Shown here: piece after piece, positions 43,538 to 55,182 of the stretch | How the letters are laid out: the number at the start of each line of letters is the position of its first letter | Position numbering within the stretch: the first letter of the stretch is position 1 | From: Phytopythium helicoides | Lineage: Eukaryota; Oomycota; Peronosporomycetes; Pythiales; Pythiaceae | Direction: 5' to 3' | Assembly: GCA_024867545.1 (NCBI GenBank) | Contig: JANFNE010000010.1 | Location: 558,001-622,000, forward strand | DNA length: 64,000 nucleotides | The notes under the pieces: model-generated | Database searches by the model: none | Seen by the model: only the letters and a program-made list of their open reading frames with translations | Told to the model about the DNA's origin: nothing | Program-made: the position numbers and the translations under genes

Positions 43538-44956
43538 ATGAGCTTGCGACGCTTAAAATGGCGGGGCATCGGTCGCTTGGAGCTCCTCGCTTGGGTCAAC
43601 GAGTTCTTGGAGACCGACTACACAAAGGTGACCGGGTCGATACGTATAACGCGCTAGGGTGCGCGACTCTCTTCTCATGGTGACGTGACGTCGCTCGCTT
43701 TGTAGATTGAGCATCTCGCCGACGGGATCGCCTACTGCCAGATCTTTGATGCTTTGTTCCCCGGCAAGATGAATTTGAGCCAGGTTAATTTCAGACCCCG
43801 ATCCCAAGCAGATTTTGAGCGCAACTTCGTTGTGCTTCGTCGCACTTTCGTCACTTGTGACATCAAAAAAGTGAGTGCTTTCATTCCTGCTTTGGGTTAT
43901 GGTGATGGTGAGCTCTGGTGTGTTTACCAGGAAATCCCGATCCGCAAGCTAGTCGACGGGGTGTTTCAAGAGCATTTTGAGTTCTTGCACTGGGTGCATG
44001 ACTTCGTTCACCGCACTTACCCCGAAGCTATGCACTTGTACCGTGGATTTCAACGTCGGCAACAAGTGCTGAAGGAGCCCTTCTCACTCTCATCGCTGGA
44101 TGAAGCTAATGCTAACCTCATCCCCAAGTACTCGGTGAGCTTGATACAAGTTTCGCGACAAGTGGAGACTGAAATCTGACATTCATAGCATCAAAGAACT
44201 CAGCCAAGCTCCTACGTAGTGCCAGCTTATCACCAACTTCGAAGAGCTTTTGCGCGAATAGTACTACTACCATGGATTCGACGTCGTCTCAAGACAACGA
44301 CGCAGGTAAACCGCAGTCTGCGGCAGAGTGCATTGTTTCACAAATACCAGCTACTAGTGGAGACCAAGAGCTGCACCCATCACTGATGTTGGTTCAGTAA
44401 GTCTCCCTCGCAGCTGTAGCCACAACTGTTCCGAATTATTCTCTCATAATTGCTGCTGCACGCTGAGTCAGACATTCGTATCAAGCAACTCTCCTCGCAA
44501 CTGCAGCTCAAGAGCGCCTTACTAAGTATCTTGACGATCTTCGAACCCATCGCTCGACAGCAAAGCAAGATTCACGAGCCAATAGTGCTGGCCGCCAAGC
44601 GCCACATACCTCTGTATCGCTGTCAACTCGTCCCATTCGGCCTCGGATTCAAGAAGAGGAGGATGATCCGGATCCAGTTCTGTGTCAACGTATAGCAACA
44701 CTGGTATGCCTTGCTCACTCCTTAGGAACGCTTGCATTACATAGATGAATTAAATATTTGCCTTGTAGATTGATTGCCTCGAATCGGAGCTAACGGGACG
44801 CGTGAATGACATGGTGAGTGCTGAAGTGCGGCATATAACTGAAGTTAAGACGTTTCACATGATTGTTGACAGAAAGCGCTTGAAGAAACAGTGTCACACC
44901 TTCAAGACGAAGTCGCAACTCCTCTTTCGCCTCGACCACTCAAGTCCAAACCATGA
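43538..44956 (+). CDS. MAPRE1: EB1-family microtubule plus-end binding protein
   Basis: Seven exons: 43538-43627, 43706-43870, 43931-44134, 44197-44396, 44472-44703, 44769-44813 and 44873-44956, giving 339 aa with consistent phases. The acceptor of exon 4 is the least certain. The calponin-homology domain (about residues 10-130) is unmistakable: GRLELLAWVNEFLETDYTK, HLADGIAYCQIFDALFPGKM, VNFRPRSQADFERNFVVLRR and EIPIRKLVDGVFQEHFEFLH. A Ser/Thr-rich basic linker follows, then a shorter coiled coil (LIDCLESELTGRVNDMKALE) where EB1 dimerises. The C-terminal EEY/F tail of animal EB1 is absent; the protein ends in a Pro/Lys-rich SPRPLKSKP. EB1 tracks growing microtubule ends and recruits partners. 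An upstream ATG at 43319 is possible but adds unrelated residues. Confidence 0.92.
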
Positions 44957-45078
44957 CATCTTATTGACACGACTTTGTGTTCATGCTGGCAAGTGTTCAT
45001 GGTGTGATTTGAGCGTCCATCGACGTGTATTGTATATCCATCTATCCTTCCACCCCTTTCGTTGCTATCTCTACGAAC

Positions 45079-46427
45079 TCAGAGGTTCCAGCCCCCAAAC
45101 TCGGCGAGCCGAGCGTCGATGCGCGCAATAGCCTCTTCCCCGAAACCCTCAATGCCCTTCGCATCCATTTGTGCGAGTTCCTTCGTTGTGAGGAACACGA
45201 CGTTGTCCGGCTGAAGCGGGCGCTCCTTGCGCCAACGCGACAGATAGAGGCGCTCGCGACCTCCTTGACGTGCACCACTGATGGCACTGCGCCCGCGCCA
45301 GACCTCCTGGTACACATACTCAATTTCGTCCTTCTCCAGGTCGATCTTGCCTTCGTTGAAGTGATCGCGCTCGCGCTGTTGCAGCTTTTGGTGGAGCTTG
45401 TTGCGTTGGTCACGTGACAGCCGCGCAATAGCTTCTGGAGTAAACTTCTGACCCGCCAGGTCACAAAGCACGTACGCAGCCATGGTCTGACCGAAGAGTG
45501 CGGGCATCGTACCAAGCACAGGAATGACGCGAATCCGGAAGTTCTCGACGTTGCCAAACTCCTCCGGCTTTGCAGCCTGCTCGGGGTCCAGCGGGAGCAG
45601 CTTACAGACACTCTTCTCGCTGGAGTAAACGGTCGTGATCTCGGACGTCGAGATCCCCTTCTTCTTGAGGAAATAGCGCATCTTGGTCGCGAGCGGGTCG
45701 CGGACGGCGTCCTTGAGTGAGCCAATCTGGAGGCGCGTCGGGTCGGCCTTGCCGCCGGCGCCCGTCGCAGTGATGATCTTGAGCTTCTTGAGCGTCACCG
45801 CTTCCAGCAGCGCGAGCTTGGTGGTCACATCATCGATGCAGTCCAGCACGTACGTCGGGTTGCCTGCACACCACACGTTGGCGTTAGAAGAGCTCGAGTC
45901 GTGGTCGCAAGCGGCCCCGCCTCACCGTCAAGCAGTTCGTCGGCGCAGGCGGCCTCAAACATGACGGGCAGGTCCTCAATCTCGCAGTCGGGGACGATCT
46001 GCTGCAGGTGTCGCTTCATGGCCGTGACCTTGGGCGTGCCCACGTCGGCGCGCGTGGCGACCGCGTGGCGGTTGAGCGACGACAGCGTCACGTTATCAAA
46101 GTCCACGAGGCGCAGCTTGCCGACGCCCGAGCGCGCCAGCATGTGCGCGGCGTGCGAGCCGACGCCGCCGACGCCCACGACGACCACGAACGCGCCCCTG
46201 ACGGCCGCGAGCCCCTCGGGTCCGAAGAAGGACGCGATGCGCGACAGCTGCTCGTCCAGCAGCTCCTGCGCCTTGGCCTGCGAGCCCCTGGCCGCCGGAG
46301 CCGCAGCCGCAGCCGGAGCTTGAGACGGGGCAGAGCGGAGGAACAGCTGAGCGCCTAGCGCGGCCGCCGCGCCGGCGCCGAAGGCCGCGAGCAGCGCCAG
46401 CGCGTCGAGCCCCAGCGCCTTGACCAT
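45079..46427 (-). CDS. TCD1: tRNA threonylcarbamoyladenosine dehydratase (TcdA/Tcd1)
   Basis: Two exons: 45926-46427 and 45079-45863, intron 62 nt, giving 428 aa. The N-terminus has one hydrophobic segment (ALLAAFGAGAAAALGAQLFL) that probably anchors it, as the yeast Tcd proteins are mitochondrial outer-membrane proteins. The E1-like ThiF fold follows: VVVVGVGGVGSHAAHMLARS (ATP-binding GxGGxG), LVDFDNVTLSSLNRHAVAT, PTYVLDCIDDVTTKLALLEA and the C-terminal segment with VWRGRSAISGARQG. The enzyme uses ATP to cyclise t6A37 of ANN-decoding tRNAs to ct6A. The intron interrupts the Asn-Pro-Thr-Tyr segment. The gene is divergent from the phosphatase gene at 46745. Confidence 0.93.
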
Positions 46428-46744
46428 GGTCGGAAGTGGTGGTGATGAGGATGGCTGGTGGGGGATGTCGCGCGAAGGTGGAGGGTGGGAGGTTGTACGA
46501 AGGTCGCGAGTGTGACATGTCCGCATCATCAGGCGCGGACCGACGTCAGCGCCAGATAAATGTCTGCTGCCACGGTCGGAGGCATACAAAGCGCTAGTGG
46601 AGGAGAGTAGGAGCATACGAAAACCAAGTGAGCAGACCGTGGCAGCAGCTGGCGTCACTTGTCCTTGATGCGCCGCCAGCTCATTCCCCCACGAGCTCCC
46701 CAAGCGGCAGAGCTCCTCGCCTCCTGCTGCGTTTTCGAGCGACG
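46428..46744. promoter_or_regulatory. Divergent promoter, TCD1 and HAD phosphatase
   Basis: The 317-bp shared upstream region for two oppositely transcribed genes. I see no CCAAT box matching the other divergent promoters, and only GT/GA-rich and CA-rich tracts flanking the start codons. Confidence 0.4.
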
Positions 46745-48241
46745 ATGGCGGCCAAGCAGGCGCCCAAGCGCCTGACGCGTGACGCGTGGACCCAGTGGAT
46801 TGGCGGACTGGACGCGTTCCTCTTCGACTGCGACGGCGGTGCGTCACTGGACGTCGAGGCTGCTTGGTGTCAGAGGTGTAGCTGCTGACGTTGCGTGGCG
46901 ATGTGCAGTGCTGTGGGTCGGCGATCAGCCCATCAAGGGCGCCAAGGAACTCGTGAGCCTGCTGCACTCGCTGGGCAAGCGCGTCATGTTCGTGGTAAGT
47001 CGAAGATGCGGGTGATGAGAGGGACAGCGATGGATGCGTGCTGATGGATGCGTGCTGTGGACTGCGTTCTCGACAGACCAACAACTCGACCAAGAGCCGC
47101 GACACGTATGTCAAGAAGCTCGGTGAGTTAGTTGCAGTGCTCTATTGTAGATGCGGCAATGACCAGCTCTGACCGTGGGGATTTGTGGACGTACAGCCTC
47201 GCACGGTATCACGGCCGTCAAGGAGGACATCGTCACGTACGTCGCTGCTCACTGCTTGTAGCCTTCTAGCTGCACGAAGACACGTTCCTGACATTTCTCT
47301 GTGTGGTGTGCAGGTCGGCGTGGGCCACGGTGCAGTACATGAAGAACCAGAAGATGGACGGCAAGGTGTACTTTGTGGGTGAGCCTGGCCTCGGCCAGGA
47401 GCTCGCCGCGGAGGGCTTCGAGCCCTTCGGTCTGGAGCACAGCGACATCAAGGGACTGCCCATGCCTTTCACTGTCGATAAGTCGACTAAGGCAGTCGTC
47501 GTGGGTCTTGACCGGTGCGTATTGTCCCTCTTACACTCCTTCTCGCCGGTTTTGATATGAGCTTTAGGGCTGACGTAACGCTTTGATCGCTAGCTACGTG
47601 TCGTACTACAAGCTCGCGTACGCTACTGCGTGTATTCGCCAGATCCCGGAGTGTCGCTTCATTGGCACGAACCCGTATGTGTGCATTGTGTCCTATCGTC
47701 TCTGTCCTGAACACGTTGATTGACCGCTACTTGGTTTTCTTCAGGGATCAGACGTTCCCAGTCGAAGGAGCTATCATCCCTGGTGGAGGCTCGATGATTC
47801 ATCTCATCGAGTGCGCGTCCAGCAAGTACGTGATTGATCCTTACAATCAGTGAAGCGTGAGAATGCACTGATCGATTCGTTTCGCTGGTGCAGGGCTCCG
47901 GAGGCGATCATCGGCAAGCCATCCCAGGACCTGCTCAACACCATCGTCGACACGTTCAAGCTCAACCGCTCTCGCACGTGCATGGTACGAATATTTTTTT
48001 TCTTCTGTGAGCTTTGCGCTGTGCGGGTTTATTGACAAGCGTGTATATCAAACAGGTTGGCGACCGTCTGAACACCGACATGGAGTTCGGAAATGTTGGT
48101 GGCATGCAGACCTTGCTCGTGCTTTCTGGTGTCACGCCCGAGTCAGAGCTGGCAAACATCGATGACCCAAACCACGTGCCGGACCACTATGTTGACTCTG
48201 TCGACGTGCTCAACGAGCTGCATCTGCAGACCCAAAACTAG
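46745..48241 (+). CDS. PGP: HAD-family phosphoglycolate phosphatase / 4-nitrophenylphosphatase
   Basis: Nine exons: 46745-46838, 46909-46994, 47077-47122, 47197-47236, 47314-47514, 47594-47674, 47745-47825, 47894-47984 and 48056-48241, giving 301 aa. All borders are GT-AG with consistent phases. HAD type-IIA motifs: FLFDCDGVLW (nucleophile DxD), MFVTNNSTKSRDTY (motif II), then IIGKPSQDLLN (motif III Lys) and MVGDRLNTDMEFGN (motif IV GDxxxTD). The C2 cap lies between. In eukaryotes it removes phosphate from phosphoglycolate and related toxic by-products in the cytosol. High intron density for such a short gene is notable here. Confidence 0.94.
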
Positions 48242-48374
48242 AGCCCAGCTTCTTAGCCTCTCTGAGATCTAGTACTGTAGACTGTTGACCAAACAGCGAG
48301 ATGCAAACTCTCCAACACGAAATGCATTGACAAAACACGTTTTGAGTGACATGGAATTGCTGTAATACTTGAGT

Positions 48375-50676
48375 CTACACAACAGGAGACATATCTCCAC
48401 TAGACTTTGTCTTCAAGCGCGGGATCGGCGCGCTGTTGGAATTCACAAAGGCATCAAACATAGAGAAGCCTCCCCCTCCACCGCCTCCACCTGACGCGAC
48501 TAGTCCTCCTGGAACACCAAATCTGTTGACACGCGGGGCCGAAGGTTTTTTCTTTGGTCGAGTAGTGACGCCAACATTGAACTGGCGAGACGCGTTGCCA
48601 GCAGCCGCCGCTCGAGCAAGGTCCTCTTCAATACTGTCGCGCGGAGACATGCCATTTCCAAACGAGTAGGACGGCGACGGCATGCCCCCATTGTCATTGT
48701 CATCTGCTGGAGCCTCCGCTGCGGGTCGAGGACGCCGGCGCATTGGTGAAGCCATCACCGGCGACTTGAGCTTAGAACGCATGTGGAACGGCATCGGGGA
48801 CTTGGACAAGCCCTTCGTAAACTCAAGGAACTGTCGTTTCTCAGGTGGAGGAGTAGGCTCTTTTTGCACCGGCTCGCTCGTTGCATCTCGTCCTCGTTTG
48901 CGACTGGCATCGACAGATCGTACACTGGCTGCCTGGGGCCCTGTGCTGCTGGTCGCTCCAGGCGCATCCGTCAAAATTTGCTGGAATACAGCTCGCTTTT
49001 CGGCTAGAGAAGTGGCTGTGGTCTTCTTGAGAGGTTTCTTCTTTTTCACCTTGGGCGTTGCGACATCTTGCTGCATCTGTGAAATTCGCGTCAGCATCTC
49101 GGCTTTGCGCAAAGCTTGCTCAACCTCGCTGAGCTTGTCACGCTTGTCTCTCGCGACCTTCTTGGACTTTTTCGCCGGTGGTTTAGCAGGTTCTTTGCCA
49201 CCACCAACATCATCCATCGAATCGCTACTAGGCTCTTCATTCGCAGGCGCCTTTTTCTTACGTCCAGGCTTGTCCTTTGATGTGCCATTCTTGTTAGCAG
49301 CATCAGCCGTGGAGCCCTCCTCTTCCTCGGAGTCCTTCTTCTTCTTCTTTTCCTTCGCTGCAGCATTTTCGACAGCGTTTGGATTGCTCGATGTTGACCT
49401 GTCAACATCCTTTGGCTTGTGTTTGCTAGGCTTCGACCCTTCATCAGAGTTGGTGGCGGGCACAGGTCGAGAAGCGGGAGCCATCAGCTTTGACTGTCCG
49501 TTTGCTTTCACTGCGTTCTTCACCTTTGTAATACCTGAAGCCGCCATTTCTTGCATCAAATTCCTAGTCGTGCTGGAGCCACTCTGGACATCCTTTAACT
49601 TTGCGAGTTGCTCCTTCTCGACTTCCTTCCTTCTTTTCAATGCCTTTTTGGGGGTCACTGAGATTGGCTCGGGCTCCTCTCCGCCTGCTTTTGCTCCAAC
49701 GCTGCACGCTTCTTCTCCCCCTTCTTCGTGAAATCAAAATCCACGTCATCATTAACCGCGAGCTTGCGCTTCCGTTTCTGAGGAGTCGGTGTTAGCGCTC
49801 TCGGTGCAGACTTTGTCGGCCGAGCAGGTCGTGGTGGAGATGCAGCAATAGGGAGAATGAGACTAGTAACCGAAGGCTCATTGTCCATGTCCGAGTCGTC
49901 ACTTGTTTTGTCTTGTGATAGAATATTGAGCAGGTCGTCGCCATCGTCCAACTCTGGAACTGGACTGCCAAGACCAAAGTCGGTGGGGAAGTCGTCCAGC
50001 TCATCGTCCTCTGGGATTTCCGCGAGTTTCACGGGTTCTAGCTGCTTGGCAGCTTTCTTCTTCTTCGGCATTGACACATTGTCTTCGATCGTTTCCCCCG
50101 CCTTTTTGCTCGCTTTGGCTTTAGAGCAGGGGCGATCGATGTTTCTCGCTCGAAACGCCACCGACTTCTTCTTCTTCTTCTTCTCGTCTACTTTGGACGA
50201 CGCCTTTGCGGTATTAAAGTCGTTCTCCGTGTCAACTCGCGCATCGCTCTCGCTAGTGGTCACAAGCTCTACGCCGCGACGACGCAGCAGCTCCTCGGCA
50301 TGCTCCTCAGCGTACTGCAGCGCTTCCTCTCTCGCCTTGGCCGCGTTGGCGCGCGCCTGCTCCCTTAGCACGCGCGCCTGCTCACGGAAGAACTCACGCT
50401 CCTCCTCCTCGGCCCGGTCACGCAGCACGAGCTGCTGCCACGTGTTGCGCAGCTGCTTGCGCCGAATGTCGATGAGCTCCCACTGGAACATGACAGCCAA
50501 CGCCGATGAAGTCAGACTTCCCACGTCCATAACTTTCGTTGTAGAGCAGCTACGAGCGCGAGAAAAGGGCTCCAACGCACCTCCAGCTTGTATATTTCGA
50601 GCAGCGCCTCCTCCGGGTACTGCTGGACGTCGGCGGCGCGCGCCACCGCCGCCGAGGCGCCGCGCTCGCGGGCCAT
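48375..50676 (-). CDS. Lys/Ser-rich, low-complexity probable nuclear protein
   Basis: Exon 1 is 50581-50676 (32 aa, ending YPEEALLEIYKLE). After a 98-nt intron, exon 2 begins at 50482 and runs to 48375. A one-base break lies at about 49660-49690: the first frame ends SPSQSQ while the continuing frame reads PEPISVTPKKALKRR. Together this gives about 790 aa. After an N-terminal helix (WELIDIRRKQLRNTWQQLVL and a Glu/Arg-rich coil), the protein alternates acidic blocks, poly-Lys clusters (KKKKKKSVAF, EKKKKKKDSEEEEG) and SP/TP sites. It ends with a poly-Gly run and a short conserved-looking tail (FSMFDAFVNSNSAPIPRLKT). Multiple basic clusters suggest a nuclear protein. I do not recognise the family. 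It is divergent from ARPC1 across 233 bp. Confidence 0.7.
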
Positions 50677-50909
50677 GGTCGCAGTCGAGTGGCGCGAAAA
50701 CGGCGCGATTTGACCTGTTTTGCACCTAAAAAACCTAGAGCTTCCCTTAAAAAAAAAACCTTTGATGACGGCGGCAATTGAAGCCGAGTCCGTTGTAGAG
50801 GGAGGTTTCCGCTCTTGTACGGAGAGAATCCGGTTGTCGCACGAGGAGAAAAGCGGGGGAGGCGATCATAGTGAGTTCAAGAAGAAGCGAGCGAGCCCGC
50901 GACCGCACC

Positions 50910-52693
50910 ATGACGGGCTTCTGGCACCTGGCCGAGGGCATCACGTGCCACGCGTGGAACAAGGACCGCTCCAAGCTGGCCGTGTGCCCCAACTCCAACG
51001 AGATCTGGATCTTCTCGGGCTGCCAGAACCCGGACCCGACCACCTGGCGCAAGGAGGCAGTGCTCACCGAGGTGCGCGTTGGCGTCGGCCGCTGGCGGGC
51101 GGAGGGGAGCGGGGGGATCTGACGCGCGCTTGGCTCGCAGCATGACATGGTCGTGACGGGGCTGGACTGGTCCCCGGTGCACGACAAGCTCGTGTCGTGC
51201 TCGCACGACCGCGGCGCCTTCGTGTGGACCTACAACCCGTCGTTCCGCAAGTGGGAGCCGTCGCTGGTCGTGCTGCGCATCACGCGCGCTGCCATCAACG
51301 TCAAGTGGAGCCCCGACGGTGAGCGTGGAAAGCCCGAGTGGAGGAGGCAATGACTGTGTGCTGATGGATCCACGTTCCAATTGGTAGGCAAGAAGTTTGC
51401 GGTGAGCAGCGGCGCCAAGTGCGTCTCGGTCTGCTACTACCAGGCGGCTGAGAACTGGTGGGTCAGCAAGATCATCAAGAAGCACAAGTCGACGTACGTG
51501 GAGCTACCAGCGCTCGTTGTACCTGGAGATTTCGGAGCTAACGCGCTGGATCGCGTGATGACGAACTTGCAGTGTGACGGATCTGGACTGGCACCCGAAC
51601 AGCCAGTTACTCGTGACGGGCAGCACCGACCTCAAGTGCCGCGTCTTCTCGGCATACGTCAGCGACGTGGACGGCACTCCCGATGCCGGCCCGTTCCAGG
51701 CCCTGGCGCCGTTCGGCGAGCCTTTGGCTGAGTTTGACAACGCAAGTGCATGGGTGAACGCGGTTGCCTGGTCACCCAAGGGCAACCGCCTAGCTTTTGC
51801 TGGTCTGTTTGAGCTGTTGGGTTTGAATTGCAAGATTGTTGCTGACGACCGGTTCTTGTAGGTCACGGGTCTTCTGTGCACTTTGTGCATTTCGGCGCGC
51901 CTGGCGAGTACCCGACGATCCAGGTAAGGTGGAGCTGTCAAGGTTTTGTTATCTGCACAGGCTCGCTTATTATTTCGTTTCCTGCAAACCTAGTCGATTC
52001 GCTACTCGTCGCTGCCTGTGAACCGCATTCTATTCCTCTCGAATGACTCACTGGTTGGAGTTGGACACGACTTCAACCCGCTGCTTTTCTCTGCCGATGG
52101 AAACCAGTTTTGGTGCGTTGTAAATGTTGATACTGTTGACTCTTCTTTTGAAGCTCACACATCTGTGGTTTGAAGGTCGTTCTTGGAGTTCGCCGACAAG
52201 AAGCCCTCGGACAATGCCGCTGTCAAGCGCAGCTCGGGCAGCTTCAGTGCGGGTAGGAATATGATCGAATCAAGAGTTAGCTTCCAGGAGATTGCTAATG
52301 CTGCATTGTTCGCAGCGCGAAGCCTTTTCGAGAGCAAGGTTACTCGTGGTCAGTCGTCGGATGCAACTCAGCTGGACAAGGGTCAGCTCTGGATGTGCGT
52401 AGAACTGACAGATCGTTCACATCGATATTTTCTTGAGATTCTAACTTGCGCTGCTTTTCCATATATCAGGAAGCATGAGAGTGCAATCACGGACATCCAA
52501 GCGTACACTCGCTCAGCTTCTGGCTCCGTTTCGGCATTTACTACTTCCGGTATGCACCTGGCAATGCTCTTACGAATCGGCTGTATGGAATTGCTAACTT
52601 TTCTTGATCGGCTTTTCTGAAGCTCTCGATGGACGCGTGGTTCTGTGGAACCTCGCGAGTCTGAGCGTGCAGATGGGCAAGCTTCATCTCTAA
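50910..52693 (+). CDS. ARPC1: Arp2/3 complex subunit 1 (ARPC1, WD40)
   Basis: Ten exons: 50910-51071, 51141-51318, 51388-51493, 51573-51802, 51862-51923, 51994-52112, 52176-52252, 52316-52394, 52470-52549 and 52623-52693, giving 387 aa with consistent phases. WD40 repeats are recognisable throughout: GITCHAWNKDRSKLAVCPNS, VTGLDWSPVHDKLVSCSHDR, AINVKWSPDGKKFAVSSGAK, VTDLDWHPNSQLLVTGSTDL, and the final LDGRVVLWNLASL. The p40-type insert (FLEFADKKPSDNAAVKRSSG) is present. ARPC1 forms a seven-blade propeller that helps hold Arp2 and Arp3 and binds activators, so it acts in branched actin assembly. The small, evenly spaced introns (60-73 nt) are typical of this window. Confidence 0.95.
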
Positions 52694-52893
52694 TTGCTCA
52701 TGAGACGGACTCGTCATGACTGATCGATACATCAGAGTCCCAAGGAGCAGTGGCGTGGTCGAACCGATAGACCTTGTTCATCTGATGCACCAATGACCTC
52801 TGAAGAACCAAGCGTACGAAACTCAAATCGAAACAACTGTCAAGACCACATATTTCGAGGAGAAATTGATTGCATACAACCGAGTCTATGCCG

Positions 52894-54292
52894 CTAGTCG
52901 TACAGCTTCTTGATCCTGCGGTACTCCTGTCGGTATTGGTTTTCCACGATAGAGGCTTGACGAAAATCCTTCCACTCTGGGAACTCTTCTAGCAATGCCT
53001 TTTGGTCGAGCGAGAGCAGGAGCTGAATTCCCTGACTAACATCGTTTAGTGTGCGCGCGAGGTCGATGTGATCAGGGCTTAACAAAGCCCGCTGCAGCTC
53101 AAGCAGCTCGTAGCTGCTGCGAAGGAAAAGGATAGCATATTCGCGCACGTCCTTGCCAGGGAGACTCTTGAGCAGCAGGTCGCAGCAGTCAGCGACGAGC
53201 TTGTGAATGCGCATGAACACAATGTGGTCGTGCGCAGTCATCTCGAGAGCGTCGGAGAGCGCCTCCAGCGCAATCGACAGCACAGTCGCAGCGCTGGCTT
53301 CATTTCCCTTGAGCATCTCCTCACTTCCTGCCAGCACCTTCTCCAGCTCGAAGACAGTCATTTCTTGAGAGCTAGTCTGAGCAGCAGTCGCAGGAGGAGG
53401 TAGGACGCTGTCACCTCGCTTGCAGAGCGGACAGTTGCAATCGAAGCCGAACTGCTCGCGCAGGTTCTGCTGCCGTCGCTCACGGCTCTGTTCACGGGGG
53501 TAGAGGTATGAGATGGTGAGCGACTCACCCTTGGCGACACGCTTGGCAACGCGCACTTCGGAGATGCCCTCGCCATCTCCGGCAACCGACGTCTCGGGAG
53601 TGAACTTGACGCAGTTGGGGTTGCAGTCATGGTTGAAGATAGCGTTGTACAGGAACACGCCGCTGTCGAAAGCATTGCACTGCATCGCGAACACGTTCTG
53701 GAGCAGGTCATCATGGCGCAGCGGCAGGTCGCGGAAGTTGTTCATGAGCTCGACAATCTGGTCGTCGTACTTAGCCTTGCCCGCGGCAAGCACGACCGCA
53801 GGAAGGTCGCTCAGCTCGCGCGGGTACAGGAAGCTCAGGTGGTCCATGATATCCTGGTAGTCGGGGCGTGAGAGCACAGTCTCGAGCGTCGCGACGAAGA
53901 ACTCGTCGTCGGACGGCTCAACGTCTTGAGGCCACGGGATGTAGACCTGCTCGACCAGGATCTGCGTGCCCGGCTCGAGGTCGCGCGCTGCCACGTAGCC
54001 TCTGCTGCCCCCGATCCCCTCGCAGCCCTCATCGAGCTCGATGGGCCCCACCGCGAGCGGCTTGACGTCGTCCCACGGCGCATACAAGCTCGGCACGAAG
54101 GCGTCCATGGCGCCGGGTGAAGAGCTACGGGCCGGAGTCGCGTCCGCTGGCGCCGCCGGGGGGGACGAGCTGCACGCCCGCGAGCTGCGAGGCCACGGGC
54201 GAGAGCGGCTGCTGCTCTTCGTCGCTGCTGTCGTCGTCAAAGAGCCCGAAGGCCGCCGCCACGGACGCGCTCGGTGCCGCCGGTCGACTCAT
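52894..54292 (-). CDS. SET-domain (SMYD-like) protein with a G7-run frame break near the N-terminus
   Basis: The main frame, from the ATG at 54108, gives about 404 aa. The SET core is clear: GGSRGYVAARDLEPGTQILV, then CNAFDSGVFLYNAIFNHDCNPNCV (the NHxCxPNC motif), LTISYLYPREQSRERRQ and the post-SET Cys cluster FDCNCPLCKRG. An upstream ATG at 54292 begins MSRPAAPSASVAAAFGLFDD with an acidic stretch that looks like genuine protein but is out of frame. Removing one base from the G7 run at 54158-54164 fuses it to the main frame. I therefore take 54292 as the likely start and the run as an assembly indel. SET proteins methylate lysines on histones or other proteins; the substrate is unknown. No MYND finger is visible. 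Confidence 0.86.
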
Positions 54293-55182
54293 TGGCGCGC
54301 AGATGATTGGCAAAGTGCATTCGTCTCATTAGTGGTGGGTGGCACTAAAGTGAAAAGTCGCTTGTGTGGCTGATCTCCAGATGGCTACACTTGGTTGACA
54401 CCAAAGGACGACTTTGGACGCGCGCGTTGTTGTTGATGGCTTGTTGTTGCCGTTGGGGGCGCTGGAACGTTGACGGAGCTGACGCGGCGTGCACCTGTGG
54501 TCAACGTGCGGCTCGCGACGGATCGAAACGCTTGCATCCTGAAGCTCAAAAACGCGCTGAGGACAGGCAACACTAGAGAGAGAAAAATCCATGTGCGACA
54601 CCTTTCGCGGCAGGAAAAGAGGGCGGAACACGGCCGCGGCGCGGGGTGTTGAGTGGCAATCCACATATACAACGCGCGAGAAAGTCAAGAAAAAAGCGTC
54701 CGGAACGGCGGGCGCCAGCCGGGAGCAGCCGCGAGTGCCATACGTTTGCTGAAAAGCGCCATTGCATCTTCACATCTTCACATCTTCACACACATTTTTT
54801 TTTTTCTTTCCCTGCTTGCTGGACGCCGGCGCATCTGGAGACGTGGGGAATTGCCACCGTCAAGCACTGGTCGTGACGCGAATGTACCCATGCGGTCTTT
54901 TTTCCGCCAATGCCCGCGGTTTTCACGCATAGATATGTCCAATCAAAACGGAGAATCTCCGTCCGAGCATCGAAACCGCCGCGAGTCCTGGCAAATCGCA
55001 TTCACCGTATGCGTCAATGCGTCTCGGTCGTCCAATCGCGCGCTTAACCACCTGTCGTACACCATCTGCCTCCGAGAAGTAATCCCAAAGCAGCCTTTCC
55101 CACCGTATTGAAGTGACACGAAAAAAGCAGGAAACCCCCCCAGAGGTTGCCAGAACGGAACGCGCCGAGCGCCGCTCGCTCC
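54293..55182. other. Intergenic, with a short CTTCACAT microsatellite
   Basis: About 890 bp between divergent genes. Three tandem CTTCACAT-like octamers at about 54765-54790 run into a pure T tract at about 54795-54806. A CCAAT box lies at about 54939. Frames here (up to 119 codons) show no domain, and I treat them as chance. Confidence 0.45.
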
